Counted from the stretch's first letter, positions 1-5,735 are shown. The stretch is 6,344 bases of DNA from Propionibacteriaceae bacterium (GCA_021323255.1 JAJTCL010000162.1:1-6344), one strand, 5' to 3'. Notes: a model not told the origin generated them from the letters alone. Translations and numbers: made by a program.

Positions 1-747
1 AGCGAACTGCACAATTCCACGAACGAGTTCCTTCATCTGTCGGTGAAGCGAACGCCGTTCGTGATCGGGATCGCAGGATCGGTTGCCGTCGGAAAGTCGA
101 CCACAGCACGCCTGCTCCGTGAGCTGCTGGCAGCCTGGCCGGAACATCCACGGGTCAGCCTGGTGACCACCGACGGCTTCCTGCTGTCCAATGCCGAGCT
201 GGAACGGCGCGGGCTGCTGCAGCGCAAAGGCTTCCCGGAGTCCTACGATCGGCGGGCCCTGCTGCGGTTCGTGATCGACGTCAAGTCCGGACAGGACGAA
301 GTGCTGGCGCCGGTGTACAGCCATCTGGTCTATGACATCGTGCCGGATGCCAAAGTCCGGGTGCAGCGGCCCGACATCTTGATCTTGGAAGGCCTGAACG
401 TGCTGCAGCCGGCGCGGCCGCGACCCGATGGCACGACCGGCCTTGCCGTCAGCGACTTCTTCGACTTCTCCGTCTATGTCGATGCCGAAGCCGCAGACAT
501 CCGCGACTGGTATGTGAGTCGTTTTCTCTCATTACGCGACACCGCGTTCCGCGACCCGCGATCCTACTTCACCCGCTACGCCGATCTCACCACGAGCCAG
601 GCAATTCGGCAGGCCCGCTACCTCTGGGACACCATCAACGGACCGAATCTCGAGGCCAACATCCTCCCTACCAGAGGCCGCGCGACCGCCATCCTGCGCA
701 AGGACCGTGATCATTCGGTGCAGTGGGTACGGATCCGCAAGGTCTAG
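1..747 (+). CDS. coaA: Pantothenate kinase, type I (CoaA), 5' end cut by window edge
   Basis: This cytosolic kinase uses ATP to phosphorylate pantothenate, the first and usually rate-setting step of coenzyme A synthesis. The frame is open from base 1, so the 248 codons seen are the C-terminal part. Bacterial type I enzymes are about 310-316 residues, so roughly 65 N-terminal residues lie to the left. Numbering from base 1, the Walker A P-loop GSVAVGKST is at residues 26-34. VTTDGF follows near 55-60 and its Asp matches the catalytic Asp127 of E. coli CoaA. Further family landmarks in order are KGFPESYD, PVYSHLVYD, the LILEGLNVLQ strand, SDFFDFSVYVDA and NILPTRGRA near the C-terminus. The stop is TAG at 745-747. 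The GTG at 43 is internal: it would leave only a few residues before the P-loop strand and lose the upstream helices. The gene converges on glmM, with a small + strand ORF between them. Confidence 0.96.
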   Translation, partial: SELHNSTNEFLHLSVKRTPFVIGIAGSVAVGKSTTARLLRELLAAWPEHPRVSLVTTDGFLLSNAELERRGLLQRKGFPESYDRRALLRFVIDVKSGQDEVLAPVYSHLVYDIVPDAKVRVQRPDILILEGLNVLQPARPRPDGTTGLAVSDFFDFSVYVDAEAADIRDWYVSRFLSLRDTAFRDPRSYFTRYADLTTSQAIRQARYLWDTINGPNLEANILPTRGRATAILRKDRDHSVQWVRIRKV

Positions 748-761
748 CGCGACAACGGGTT

Positions 762-851
762 CGAGCAGAGATAGCTCGGCGACTCGCTTCGCAAATGTCG
801 AAGCCCTGGGAGCGGCACTTCGCTCCCTGAGGGTCCCGACGGTAGCGTCGG
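762..851. repeat. Array of four consecutive inverted repeats in the coaA downstream gap
   Basis: Four perfect-stem palindromes follow one another: CGAGC/GCTCG (762-766 with 774-778), GCTTCG/CGAAGC (786-791 with 799-804), GGGAGCG/CGCTCCC (808-814 with 821-827) and CCGACG/CGTCGG (836-841 with 846-851). Loops are 7, 7, 6 and 4 bases, and the spacers between stems are 3-8 bases. No T-run follows any stem, so a classical intrinsic terminator is not supported, although GC-rich actinobacterial terminators often lack one. The array could be a structured 3' UTR or leader, a coaA terminator region, or a degenerate copy of an intergenic palindromic repeat family. The pairings are read directly; the function is inferred. 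Confidence 0.6.
843..848 (+). promoter_or_regulatory. Possible -10 element (TAGCGT) for a leaderless small ORF
   Basis: TAGCGT fits the actinobacterial TANNNT pattern and ends six bases before the GTG at 855. This spacing would place the transcription start at or next to the start codon, as in leaderless actinobacterial mRNAs. No good -35 box is visible; TTCGCT at 819-824 is poor. The element overlaps the last hairpin of the array (836-851), so the two readings compete. This is a weak candidate. Confidence 0.25.
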
Positions 852-854
852 CAC

Positions 855-1049
855 GTGAGCAACTCGTACGGCATCGCACCCCCGGAGAAAGTCCGGATCG
901 GCGCAGGCACAGCCCTCAAGTTCGGCTTCTTTGCAGCCTTCGGAGTCTTCCTGTTCTCTCTCATCCTGTCCGTCGTCCTGGGCGCCGTGGCAGTCTTCCT
1001 CGATGCATCCGGCACCATCGACATCAACAATCTGGTGCCCTTTATGTGA
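855..1049 (+). CDS. Small hypothetical single-pass membrane protein, 64 residues
   Basis: I do not recognise this family. The frame starts with GTG at 855, the first possible start after an in-frame TAG at 843-845, and ends with TGA at 1047-1049. The N-terminal ~20 residues are polar with a few positive charges (including EKVRIG). Residues ~21-50 form a long hydrophobic stretch rich in Phe, Leu, Val, Ala and Gly. A short acidic tail (DASGTIDINN) follows. This suggests one long membrane helix, or a tight hairpin of two, with no signal-peptidase motif that stands out. There is no Shine-Dalgarno at normal spacing. GAGG at 829-832 comes within about six bases only if the 836-851 hairpin folds; alternatively the mRNA is leaderless. 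It lies on the coaA strand, 107 bases downstream. That it is a real gene is supported by its amphipathic layout and by its fitting the gap exactly up to a hairpin, but it could be a chance frame. Confidence 0.6.
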   Translation: MSNSYGIAPPEKVRIGAGTALKFGFFAAFGVFLFSLILSVVLGAVAVFLDASGTIDINNLVPFM

Positions 1050-1074
1050 GCTGCTCCAGCCGCTCCGCAGCTTA
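1047..1074. terminator. Putative bidirectional terminator between convergent genes
   Basis: TGAGCTGC (1047-1054) pairs with GCAGCTTA (1067-1074) as an eight-base stem with one G-T pair, around a 12-base loop. It starts at the stop codon of the small + strand ORF and lies 16 bases beyond the glmM stop on the other strand, where a shared terminator would be expected. No T-run is present on either side, so factor-dependent or U-less termination must be assumed. Confidence 0.45.
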
Positions 1075-1090
1075 GGAACCAACGCTTGAT

Positions 1091-2443
1091 TTAGAGAGCC
1101 AAAGAGGCCTTGACCACGTCCGCGAGGCGATGGGCCGCTTCGTTGGCCATCTCGTAACTCTCGGCCTCCACCATGACGCGGACCAGCGACTCCGTGCCGG
1201 ACGGGCGCAAGAGGACCCGGCCAGAATCCCCGAGCCCGGCCTGTGCCTCGGCCACTGCTGCGGTGAGCTGGGGATCGGTCGCTGCTCGGCTCTTGTCGAC
1301 ATCTTCAACGTTGATCAATACCTGGGGCAGCCGTGTCATCACCGAAGCGAGCTGCGCCAAAGATTGCCCCGAGGTCGCCATCCGGCTCATCAAATGAAGC
1401 GCGGTGAGTATGCCGTCGCCGGTCGTGGCGTGCTCCGACATCACGACATGGCCGGACTGCTCCCCGCCCAGGACAAAATCACCGGCCTTCATCGCCTCGA
1501 GCACGTAGCGATCTCCGACCTTGGTCTGCTGCACTGCGACCCCGGCGCCCCGCATCGCGTTGACGAACCCCAGGTTGCTCATCACGGTGGCCACCACCGT
1601 GTCGTTCTTGAGGCGGCCTTCTTCGCGCAGGGCCAGAGCCAAGATCGCCAGGATCTGATCCCCGTCCACAATCCTGCCGAAGGTGTCGACCGCCAGGCAG
1701 CGGTCGGCATCTCCATCGAGTGCGATACCGATGTCCGCCCGCTGCTCCAGCACCGCCGAGCACAGTGATTCCATATGGGTGGAGCCGCAATTCTCGTTGA
1801 TATTGATACCGTCTGGCTCCGCGTGGATCGGGTAGACCTCAGCCCCGAGGGCCCCGAACGCGGCCGGCGCCGCCTGGTAGGCAGCCCCATTCGCGCAGTC
1901 GACGACGACCTTGATGCCCTCTAGGCTGACCGGACTCCTGAGGCTGTTGACCAGGTGTGCCAGGTAGGTCTGGACCAGCGACTCCTCGACCGTCACCCGG
2001 CCGACGCCGGCGCCGGTAGGCCGGGGCCACGCCTCAACCAACCGAGATTCGATGGCGTCCTCGAGCCCGTCGTCCAGCTTGTTGCCGCCGCGCGCAAAGA
2101 ACTTGATGCCGTTATCGGGCATCGGGTTGTGGCTGGCCGACAGCATGACGCCAAGATCGGCGTCGCAGTCCTCGGTGAGGAACGCGACACCGGGAGTCGG
2201 CAGCACACCGAGCCGTACCACGTTGACGCCGGCGCTGGCCAGTCCTGCTACGACGGCGGCCTCGAGGAACTCACCTGACGCACGTGGATCGCGGCCGACT
2301 ACCGCGAAAGGTGTATGTCCGTGAAACTCGCCAGTCTCGCCGAGTACGCGGGCCGCCGCGACGGAAAGGCTCAGCGCTAGCTCCGCGGTCAGCGCCTCGT
2401 TGGCCTTTCCGCGTACGCCATCGGTCCCGAAGAGACGGCCCAC
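1091..2443 (-). CDS. glmM: Phosphoglucosamine mutase GlmM
   Basis: GlmM converts glucosamine-6-phosphate to glucosamine-1-phosphate, feeding UDP-GlcNAc for peptidoglycan and, in actinomycetes, mycothiol. The protein is 450 residues, the usual family length. It starts MGRLFGTDGVRG, the typical GlmM N-terminus. The active-site loop LSASHNP is at 101-107, with Ser104 the expected phosphoserine. The metal-binding loop DGDADR is at 243-248, the sugar-binding GGEQSGH at 326-332 and the phosphate-binding RPSGTE at 413-418. All key residues are present. It starts with GTG (2441-2443), preceded by a weak GGGAC Shine-Dalgarno at 2451-2455, and stops with TAA at 1091-1093. Only 16 bases separate it from the rpsI stop, so it should be the last gene of the rplM-rpsI-glmM transcript. 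In Streptomyces, as I recall, coaA follows glmM on the same strand; here coaA points towards it. Confidence 0.97.
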   Translation of the reverse strand: MGRLFGTDGVRGKANEALTAELALSLSVAAARVLGETGEFHGHTPFAVVGRDPRASGEFLEAAVVAGLASAGVNVVRLGVLPTPGVAFLTEDCDADLGVMLSASHNPMPDNGIKFFARGGNKLDDGLEDAIESRLVEAWPRPTGAGVGRVTVEESLVQTYLAHLVNSLRSPVSLEGIKVVVDCANGAAYQAAPAAFGALGAEVYPIHAEPDGININENCGSTHMESLCSAVLEQRADIGIALDGDADRCLAVDTFGRIVDGDQILAILALALREEGRLKNDTVVATVMSNLGFVNAMRGAGVAVQQTKVGDRYVLEAMKAGDFVLGGEQSGHVVMSEHATTGDGILTALHLMSRMATSGQSLAQLASVMTRLPQVLINVEDVDKSRAATDPQLTAAVAEAQAGLGDSGRVLLRPSGTESLVRVMVEAESYEMANEAAHRLADVVKASLAL

Positions 2444-2459
2444 TGATCTTGTCCCGCAA

Positions 2460-2981
2460 CTACCTCTTGCTGTACTGAGGGGCTTTCCGAGCCTTCTTCA
2501 GGCCGGCCTTCTTGCGTTCCTTGATCCTTGCATCGCGGGTCAGCAGGCCGGCCTTCTTGAGTGCGGCGCGGCTCGCCTCTGCATCGACGGCGTTCAGGGC
2601 TCTGGCAACGCCGAGCCGCAGAGCGCCAGCTTGACCGGTGACGCCGCCGCCATGGATGCGGGCAATGACGTCGTACGAGCCGGCAACCGCGGCCGCGGCG
2701 AAGGGTTCGGACACCAGTTGCTGGTGCACCTTGTTGGGAAAGTAGTCCTCCAGGTTGCGGCCATTGATGGTCCACTGTCCGCTGCCGGGCATGATGCGGA
2801 CCCGGGCCACGGCCTCCTTACGACGGCCGGTTGCGGCGGCGGGCGCCACAACGGCTGGGCGTCCTGCAGGGCCGTGCGAGACCTGCGGCGTTGCCTCCGA
2901 ACGGTAGGCGATCTCGCGGTCGTCCTCGACGAACGGGGTGAGCTCGTCCTCGTCGACCGTTTCGGTGGCGGTGTCAGTCAC
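2460..2981 (-). CDS. rpsI: 30S ribosomal protein S9
   Basis: S9 binds 16S rRNA in the head of the small ribosomal subunit, and its basic C-terminal tail reaches towards the P-site tRNA. The protein has 173 residues. The conserved S9 core begins at GRRKEAVARVRI (52-63), continues through the NGRNLEDYFP and IHGGGVTGQAGALRLGVARAL segments, and ends in the lysine/arginine-rich tail RKAPQYSKR. Residues 1-50 form an acidic to Ala/Pro-rich extension absent from the ~130-residue E. coli protein; such extensions are common in actinobacteria. The GTG start (2979-2981) is supported by an AAGGAA Shine-Dalgarno at 2991-2996, nine bases upstream. It lies 50 bases after rplM and 16 before glmM. Confidence 0.97.
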   Translation of the reverse strand: MTDTATETVDEDELTPFVEDDREIAYRSEATPQVSHGPAGRPAVVAPAAATGRRKEAVARVRIMPGSGQWTINGRNLEDYFPNKVHQQLVSEPFAAAAVAGSYDVIARIHGGGVTGQAGALRLGVARALNAVDAEASRAALKKAGLLTRDARIKERKKAGLKKARKAPQYSKR

Positions 2982-2990
2982 TGCAGCTGG

Positions 2991-2996
2991 TTCCTT
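2991..2996 (-). promoter_or_regulatory. Ribosome binding site of rpsI (AAGGAA)
   Basis: AAGGAA on the minus strand stands nine bases before the GTG at 2979-2981. It fixes the start that includes the 50-residue acidic extension rather than an internal start nearer the S9 core. Confidence 0.7.
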
Positions 2997-3031
2997 GCTT
3001 TGGAGGTTTATGCGATGTTCTCGATGCGAGG

Positions 3032-3475
3032 CTACTGGGCGATCTGGGTGATCGCGTACGGCTTCGGTTGCTGAGCGGTGTGCGGATGCTCGGGTCCGGC
3101 GTAGACCTTGAGCTTCCTGATCAGCCGACGGCTGAGCTTGTTCTTCGGAAGCATTCCCCAGACAGCAAGCTCGACGGCCTTCCGCGGGTCGCGGTCGAGC
3201 AGTTCGCCGTAGGTCACCGACTTCAGGCCGCCGGGCCGGCCCGAGTGTCGACGGGCGAGCTTGTCGGTGCGCTTGTTTCCGGTGAGAGCGATCTTGGACG
3301 CGTTCACCACAATCACGAAATCACCGCCGTCGACATGAGGCGCGAAAGTCGGCTTGTGCTTGCCGCGCAGCAGCGTCGCCGCCGTCACCGCCAACCTGCC
3401 GAGCACGACATCATCGGCATCGATGACATGCCAGGACCTGGTGATGTCGCCAGGCTTCGGGCTGTAGGTGGACAT
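3032..3475 (-). CDS. rplM: 50S ribosomal protein L13
   Basis: L13 is an early-assembly protein of the large ribosomal subunit that binds 23S rRNA. The product has 147 residues, the normal size. Family landmarks are SWHVIDADDVVLGRLA (14-29), LLRGKHKPTFAPHVDGGDFVIVVNA (35-59, the nucleic-acid-binding core), the LTGNK turn near 64-68 and the AVWGMLPKNKLSRR region (104-117), followed by the LKVYAGPEHPH tail. ATG at 3473-3475 is preceded by GGAAG at 3482-3486, six bases away. It is the first gene of the minus-strand rplM-rpsI-glmM cluster, as L13 and S9 are paired in nearly all bacteria. Confidence 0.97.
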   Translation of the reverse strand: MSTYSPKPGDITRSWHVIDADDVVLGRLAVTAATLLRGKHKPTFAPHVDGGDFVIVVNASKIALTGNKRTDKLARRHSGRPGGLKSVTYGELLDRDPRKAVELAVWGMLPKNKLSRRLIRKLKVYAGPEHPHTAQQPKPYAITQIAQ

Positions 3476-3581
3476 AACCAGCTTCCGTTTTGACGCGAGC
3501 GAACTCTACTTCGGGTGAATGAAACCTTGTCGCATCCAAACCCAATCAGGGCGCGGCAATGGAGTGCGTTGAACGCAACAG
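3476..3581 (-). other. Predicted 5' untranslated leader of rplM
   Basis: These ~106 bases lie between the predicted transcription start and the rplM ATG and contain no credible ORF. Only small stems are visible: TGCGT/ACGCA around a 3-base loop (3565-3577) and CGAA/TTCG (3500-3513). The length would allow autogenous control by a ribosomal protein, but I recognise no known leader motif. The boundary depends on the promoter call. Confidence 0.35.
3482..3486 (-). promoter_or_regulatory. Ribosome binding site of rplM (GGAAG)
   Basis: GGAAG lies six bases before the rplM ATG, at good spacing, and supports the start at 3475. Confidence 0.65.
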
Positions 3582-3587
3582 CCGACT

Positions 3588-3617
3588 AGGTTACCTGCGC
3601 TGGATACCGCGGGTCAA
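3588..3617 (-). promoter_or_regulatory. Candidate sigma70-type promoter of rplM-rpsI-glmM
   Basis: On the minus strand a TTGACC -35 box (3612-3617) and a TAACCT -10 box (3588-3593) are separated by 18 bases. The -35 matches five of six consensus positions, and the -10 fits the actinobacterial TANNNT pattern. Transcription would start near 3581 and give an mRNA leader of about 105 bases. The promoter lies between the stop of the upstream DinB-like gene (3641) and rplM, as expected for a separately transcribed ribosomal protein operon. Confidence 0.6.
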
Positions 3618-3640
3618 AGTGGCGACACCAGGTATACGCC

Positions 3641-4255
3641 TCAGGGCGTCCTTGCCTGGCCAGGGTCGCCCATCTCCGTCCGCCGTGCAGCCTCCACGGC
3701 CGCCTCCTGGAGTTGCAAGCGGTAGGTCGCCCACTGATTCGCGGTCTGATCAGGGAGTTCCCCATTATTGTCGCCGGCCGCGCCGTCGATGAGCTCGCGG
3801 ACGATGTCGGCATGTCCTGCGTGCCGAGCGATTTCTGCAGTGACGTGCACCATGATCTGCTGGAGGGTGATCTGCTGCCGCTCAGGAGGCGACCACCACG
3901 GAACTCGGCCTGGCGAATCGAGGGTAAGTGCCTCGATGGTGGCGTCTGCATGGACTGCTGCCCGCAGATACAGCGCGACAATCTCCTCTCGCGACTCCTC
4001 TGCCGTGGCCCACATGTCAGCGTTGGTCTCGGCGCCTTCGTCTAACCAGGGCAGCCGAATATGTGATGGCCGATCGAACACGTCCCCGAAGTAACCGAGT
4101 TCGATGCCGGCCACATGTTTGACAAGCCCGAGCAGATTGGTGCCGGTCCGGGTCATCGGCCATCGCACAGCACGCTCGTCGGCGCCATCCAACTTCGCCA
4201 GCAGCGCCGTGCGGTGTTTATCCAGATATTGGTGAATGATTCGCTTCTGGTCCAT
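3641..4255 (-). CDS. DinB / DUF664 family metal-dependent protein (mycothiol transferase-like)
   Basis: The protein belongs to the DinB-like four-helix-bundle superfamily, DUF664 branch, which is abundant in actinomycetes. Some members are mycothiol S-transferases or metal-dependent hydrolases; the substrate here is unknown. From the ATG at 4255 it has 204 residues. NLLGLVKHVAGIELGYFGDVF (40-60) carries His47. LPWLDEGAETNADMWATAEESRE follows at 68-90. MVHVTAEIARHAGHADIVRELIDG (135-158) carries His137, His145 and His148. His47 and the His145/His148 pair are the likely metal ligands. The first residues, MDQKRIIHQYLDKHR, match where family members usually begin. A longer start at 4321 would add 22 residues and has an AGGGGG four bases upstream, but it overlaps the likely -10 box for this gene. 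The 4255 start lacks a well-spaced Shine-Dalgarno, so the start is uncertain. It is a single gene, divergent from citrate synthase. The family is clear; the reaction is not. Confidence 0.85.
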   Translation of the reverse strand: MDQKRIIHQYLDKHRTALLAKLDGADERAVRWPMTRTGTNLLGLVKHVAGIELGYFGDVFDRPSHIRLPWLDEGAETNADMWATAEESREEIVALYLRAAVHADATIEALTLDSPGRVPWWSPPERQQITLQQIMVHVTAEIARHAGHADIVRELIDGAAGDNNGELPDQTANQWATYRLQLQEAAVEAARRTEMGDPGQARTP

Positions 4256-4316
4256 TCCGCCGAACTTAGCGGCCGGCAGATTCCTGCTCGGCGCCAGCAC
4301 CATCCCAGTGGCCCAA

Positions 4317-4322
4317 ATCATA
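4317..4322 (-). promoter_or_regulatory. Candidate -10 box (TATGAT) for the DinB-like gene
   Basis: TATGAT on the minus strand matches the TATAAT consensus at five of six positions. Its -35 partner 17 bases upstream is weak (GATGCC, about 4340-4345). Transcription would start near 4310, inside the optional longer ORF, and this favours translation from 4255. Confidence 0.4.
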
Positions 4323-4330
4323 TGGCCCCC

Positions 4331-4336
4331 TACTAT
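4331..4336 (+). promoter_or_regulatory. Candidate -10 box (TACTAT) for citrate synthase
   Basis: TACTAT matches the -10 consensus at five of six positions and would start transcription near 4343, about 25 bases before the citrate synthase ATG. The -35 region (TGGCCC at about 4309-4314) is poor, as is common for actinobacterial promoters. It lies eight bases from the opposite-strand TATGAT, so the two promoters overlap. Confidence 0.45.
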
Positions 4337-4368
4337 TCAGGCATCACGACCACGCGTAGGTTGTGCGC

Positions 4369-5679
4369 ATGACCGATACGCCCACGGTTGAGCCCACCAA
4401 GGCTGATTCCTTGAGCATGCGTGACAACCGAACAGGCCGTGAATACGACATCCCGATCACTGACGGCACTATCCGCGCCGCGGATCTGAGACAGATCGGA
4501 GTGAAGGGCGAACCCGGCCTGGCCACGTATGACCCCGGATTCGTCAACACGGCCTCGTGCCGCAGTGCCATCACCTTCATTGACGGCGATCTCGGCATTC
4601 TGGAGTACCGCGGCTACCCCATCGAGCAACTAGCCGAGCAGTCCACCTTCCTCGAGGTCGCCTACCTGCTGCTGCACGGGGAGCTGCCGACCCAGGCGCA
4701 GCTGGACGAGTGGGTGCTAAGCATCACCTACCACACGTTCATCCACGAGAACCTCAAGCAGTTCATCGAGGGTTTCCGGTATGACGCACATCCCATGGGG
4801 ATGCTGATGGCGACCGTCAGTGCGCTGTCGACGTTCTATCCGGCGGCGAGCAAGATCGACGACCCCGAGAACCGCATGCTGCAGATCACCCGCTTGATCG
4901 CCAAAATGCCAACCCTTGGTGCCTTTGCGTACCGCCATCAGCAGGGCAAGCCGTACGTGTATCCCGACAACTCGTTGTCTTATACCGCAAACTTCCTGGC
5001 CATGCTGTTCAAGATGAGCGAGCCCACCTACCAAGCTGACGAGCGGCTGGTGCACGCACTCGAGGTGTTGTTCATCCTGCACGCCGACCATGAACAAAAC
5101 TGCTCCACGAACGCGGTACGGTCGATCGGCTCATCTCAGGTTGATCCGTACTCAGCTGTTGCCGGGGGGATCGCAGCGCTCTACGGGCCACTGCACGGTG
5201 GCGCCAACGAAGCTGTCCTGGCCATGCTGAAGCGGATCGGTACCACCGAGGACATTCCTGACTTCATTGCCGGGGTGAAAGACGGCAAAGAGAAGCTGAT
5301 GGGCTTCGGGCATCGGGTCTACAAGAACTACGACCCACGGGCCAAGATCATCAAGAAGGCCTGTGACGATGTCTTCGAGGTCACCGGAGTCAATCCGCTG
5401 CTGAAGATCGCCCAGGAGTTGGAGAAGATCGCGTTGGAGGACGAGTACTTCGTCAAGCGCAAGCTGTATCCCAATGTCGACTTCTATTCCGGGCTGATCT
5501 ACGAGGCATTGCAGTTCCCAGCTGAGATGTTCACCGTTTTGTTCGCCATCGGCCGCACGCCGGGTTGGCTCGCCCAATGGTCAGAGCTGGTGCAGGACAA
5601 GGAACAAAAGATCGCTCGACCAAAACAGGTCTACACCGGCATCCGAAGCAGGGACTTCGTCCCCATGAGCGAACGCTAG
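4369..5679 (+). CDS. gltA: Citrate synthase
   Basis: The enzyme condenses acetyl-CoA with oxaloacetate to citrate and CoA, the entry step of the TCA cycle, in the cytosol. From ATG 4369 it has 436 residues, the size of the GltA type. The N-terminal domain holds SCRSAITFIDGDLGILEYRGYPIEQLA (63-89). The catalytic triad is visible: His276 in GPLHGGANEA, His315 in MGFGHRVYKNYDPRA and Asp371 in YPNVDFYSG, matching His264, His305 and Asp362 of E. coli. LHADHEQNCSTNAVRSIGSS (238-256) and RTPGWLAQW (396-404) are also typical. The C-terminus ends MSER before TAG. A GTG at 4363 would add two residues, but TAGG at 4357-4360 is eight bases from the ATG and only two from the GTG, so ATG is preferred. It is divergent from the DinB-like gene and convergent with the 2H phosphoesterase gene, so it is probably transcribed alone. 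Confidence 0.96.
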   Translation: MTDTPTVEPTKADSLSMRDNRTGREYDIPITDGTIRAADLRQIGVKGEPGLATYDPGFVNTASCRSAITFIDGDLGILEYRGYPIEQLAEQSTFLEVAYLLLHGELPTQAQLDEWVLSITYHTFIHENLKQFIEGFRYDAHPMGMLMATVSALSTFYPAASKIDDPENRMLQITRLIAKMPTLGAFAYRHQQGKPYVYPDNSLSYTANFLAMLFKMSEPTYQADERLVHALEVLFILHADHEQNCSTNAVRSIGSSQVDPYSAVAGGIAALYGPLHGGANEAVLAMLKRIGTTEDIPDFIAGVKDGKEKLMGFGHRVYKNYDPRAKIIKKACDDVFEVTGVNPLLKIAQELEKIALEDEYFVKRKLYPNVDFYSGLIYEALQFPAEMFTVLFAIGRTPGWLAQWSELVQDKEQKIARPKQVYTGIRSRDFVPMSER

Positions 5680-5684
5680 TTTTT

Positions 5685-5734
5685 GCGCTCTGCACCCGCA
5701 CGCGGTGCAGGGAGCTCCGACGCTCGCAGAGCGC
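5685..5734. terminator. Inverted-repeat region between convergent genes, probable bidirectional terminator
   Basis: GCGCTCTGC (5685-5693) and GCAGAGCGC (5726-5734) form a perfect nine-base outer stem. A second perfect stem, CTGCACC/GGTGCAG (5690-5696 with 5704-5710), shares bases 5690-5693 with the outer stem, so both cannot form fully at once. A third option is CGCTC/GAGCG (5721-5725 with 5729-5733). The palindrome GGAGCTCC lies at 5711-5718. The region fills the gap between the citrate synthase stop (5679) and the opposing stop (5736). A T-run precedes the stem on the + strand rather than following it, so it is not a canonical intrinsic terminator in either direction. Confidence 0.5.
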
Positions 5735-5735
5735 G

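Noticed and set aside
43..747. coaA starting at the GTG at 43
   Set aside because: The frame is open to base 1, and this start would remove the upstream helices of the family. The gene is cut by the window edge.
757..766. tRNA T-arm-like GGGTTCGAGC
   Set aside because: The flanking bases do not form the T stem, and there is no acceptor, D or anticodon arm upstream, where coaA is coding.
1130..1768. Long + strand ORF (212 codons) opposite glmM
   Set aside because: It is fully antisense to glmM, whose catalytic motifs are intact. The translation is His/Gly/Arg/Leu-rich with no domain features, a typical high-GC shadow frame.
2400..3074. + strand ORF (224 codons) spanning rpsI and the ends of its neighbours
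   Set aside because: It crosses rpsI completely plus two gene boundaries on the opposite strand, and its composition follows the S9 codons. It is a shadow frame.
3068..3493. + strand ORF (141 codons) opposite rplM
   Set aside because: It is antisense to the well-conserved L13 gene, with no recognisable features.
5152..5577. Minus-strand ORF (141 codons) opposite citrate synthase
   Set aside because: It is antisense to the catalytic half of citrate synthase; an acidic/Leu-rich shadow frame.
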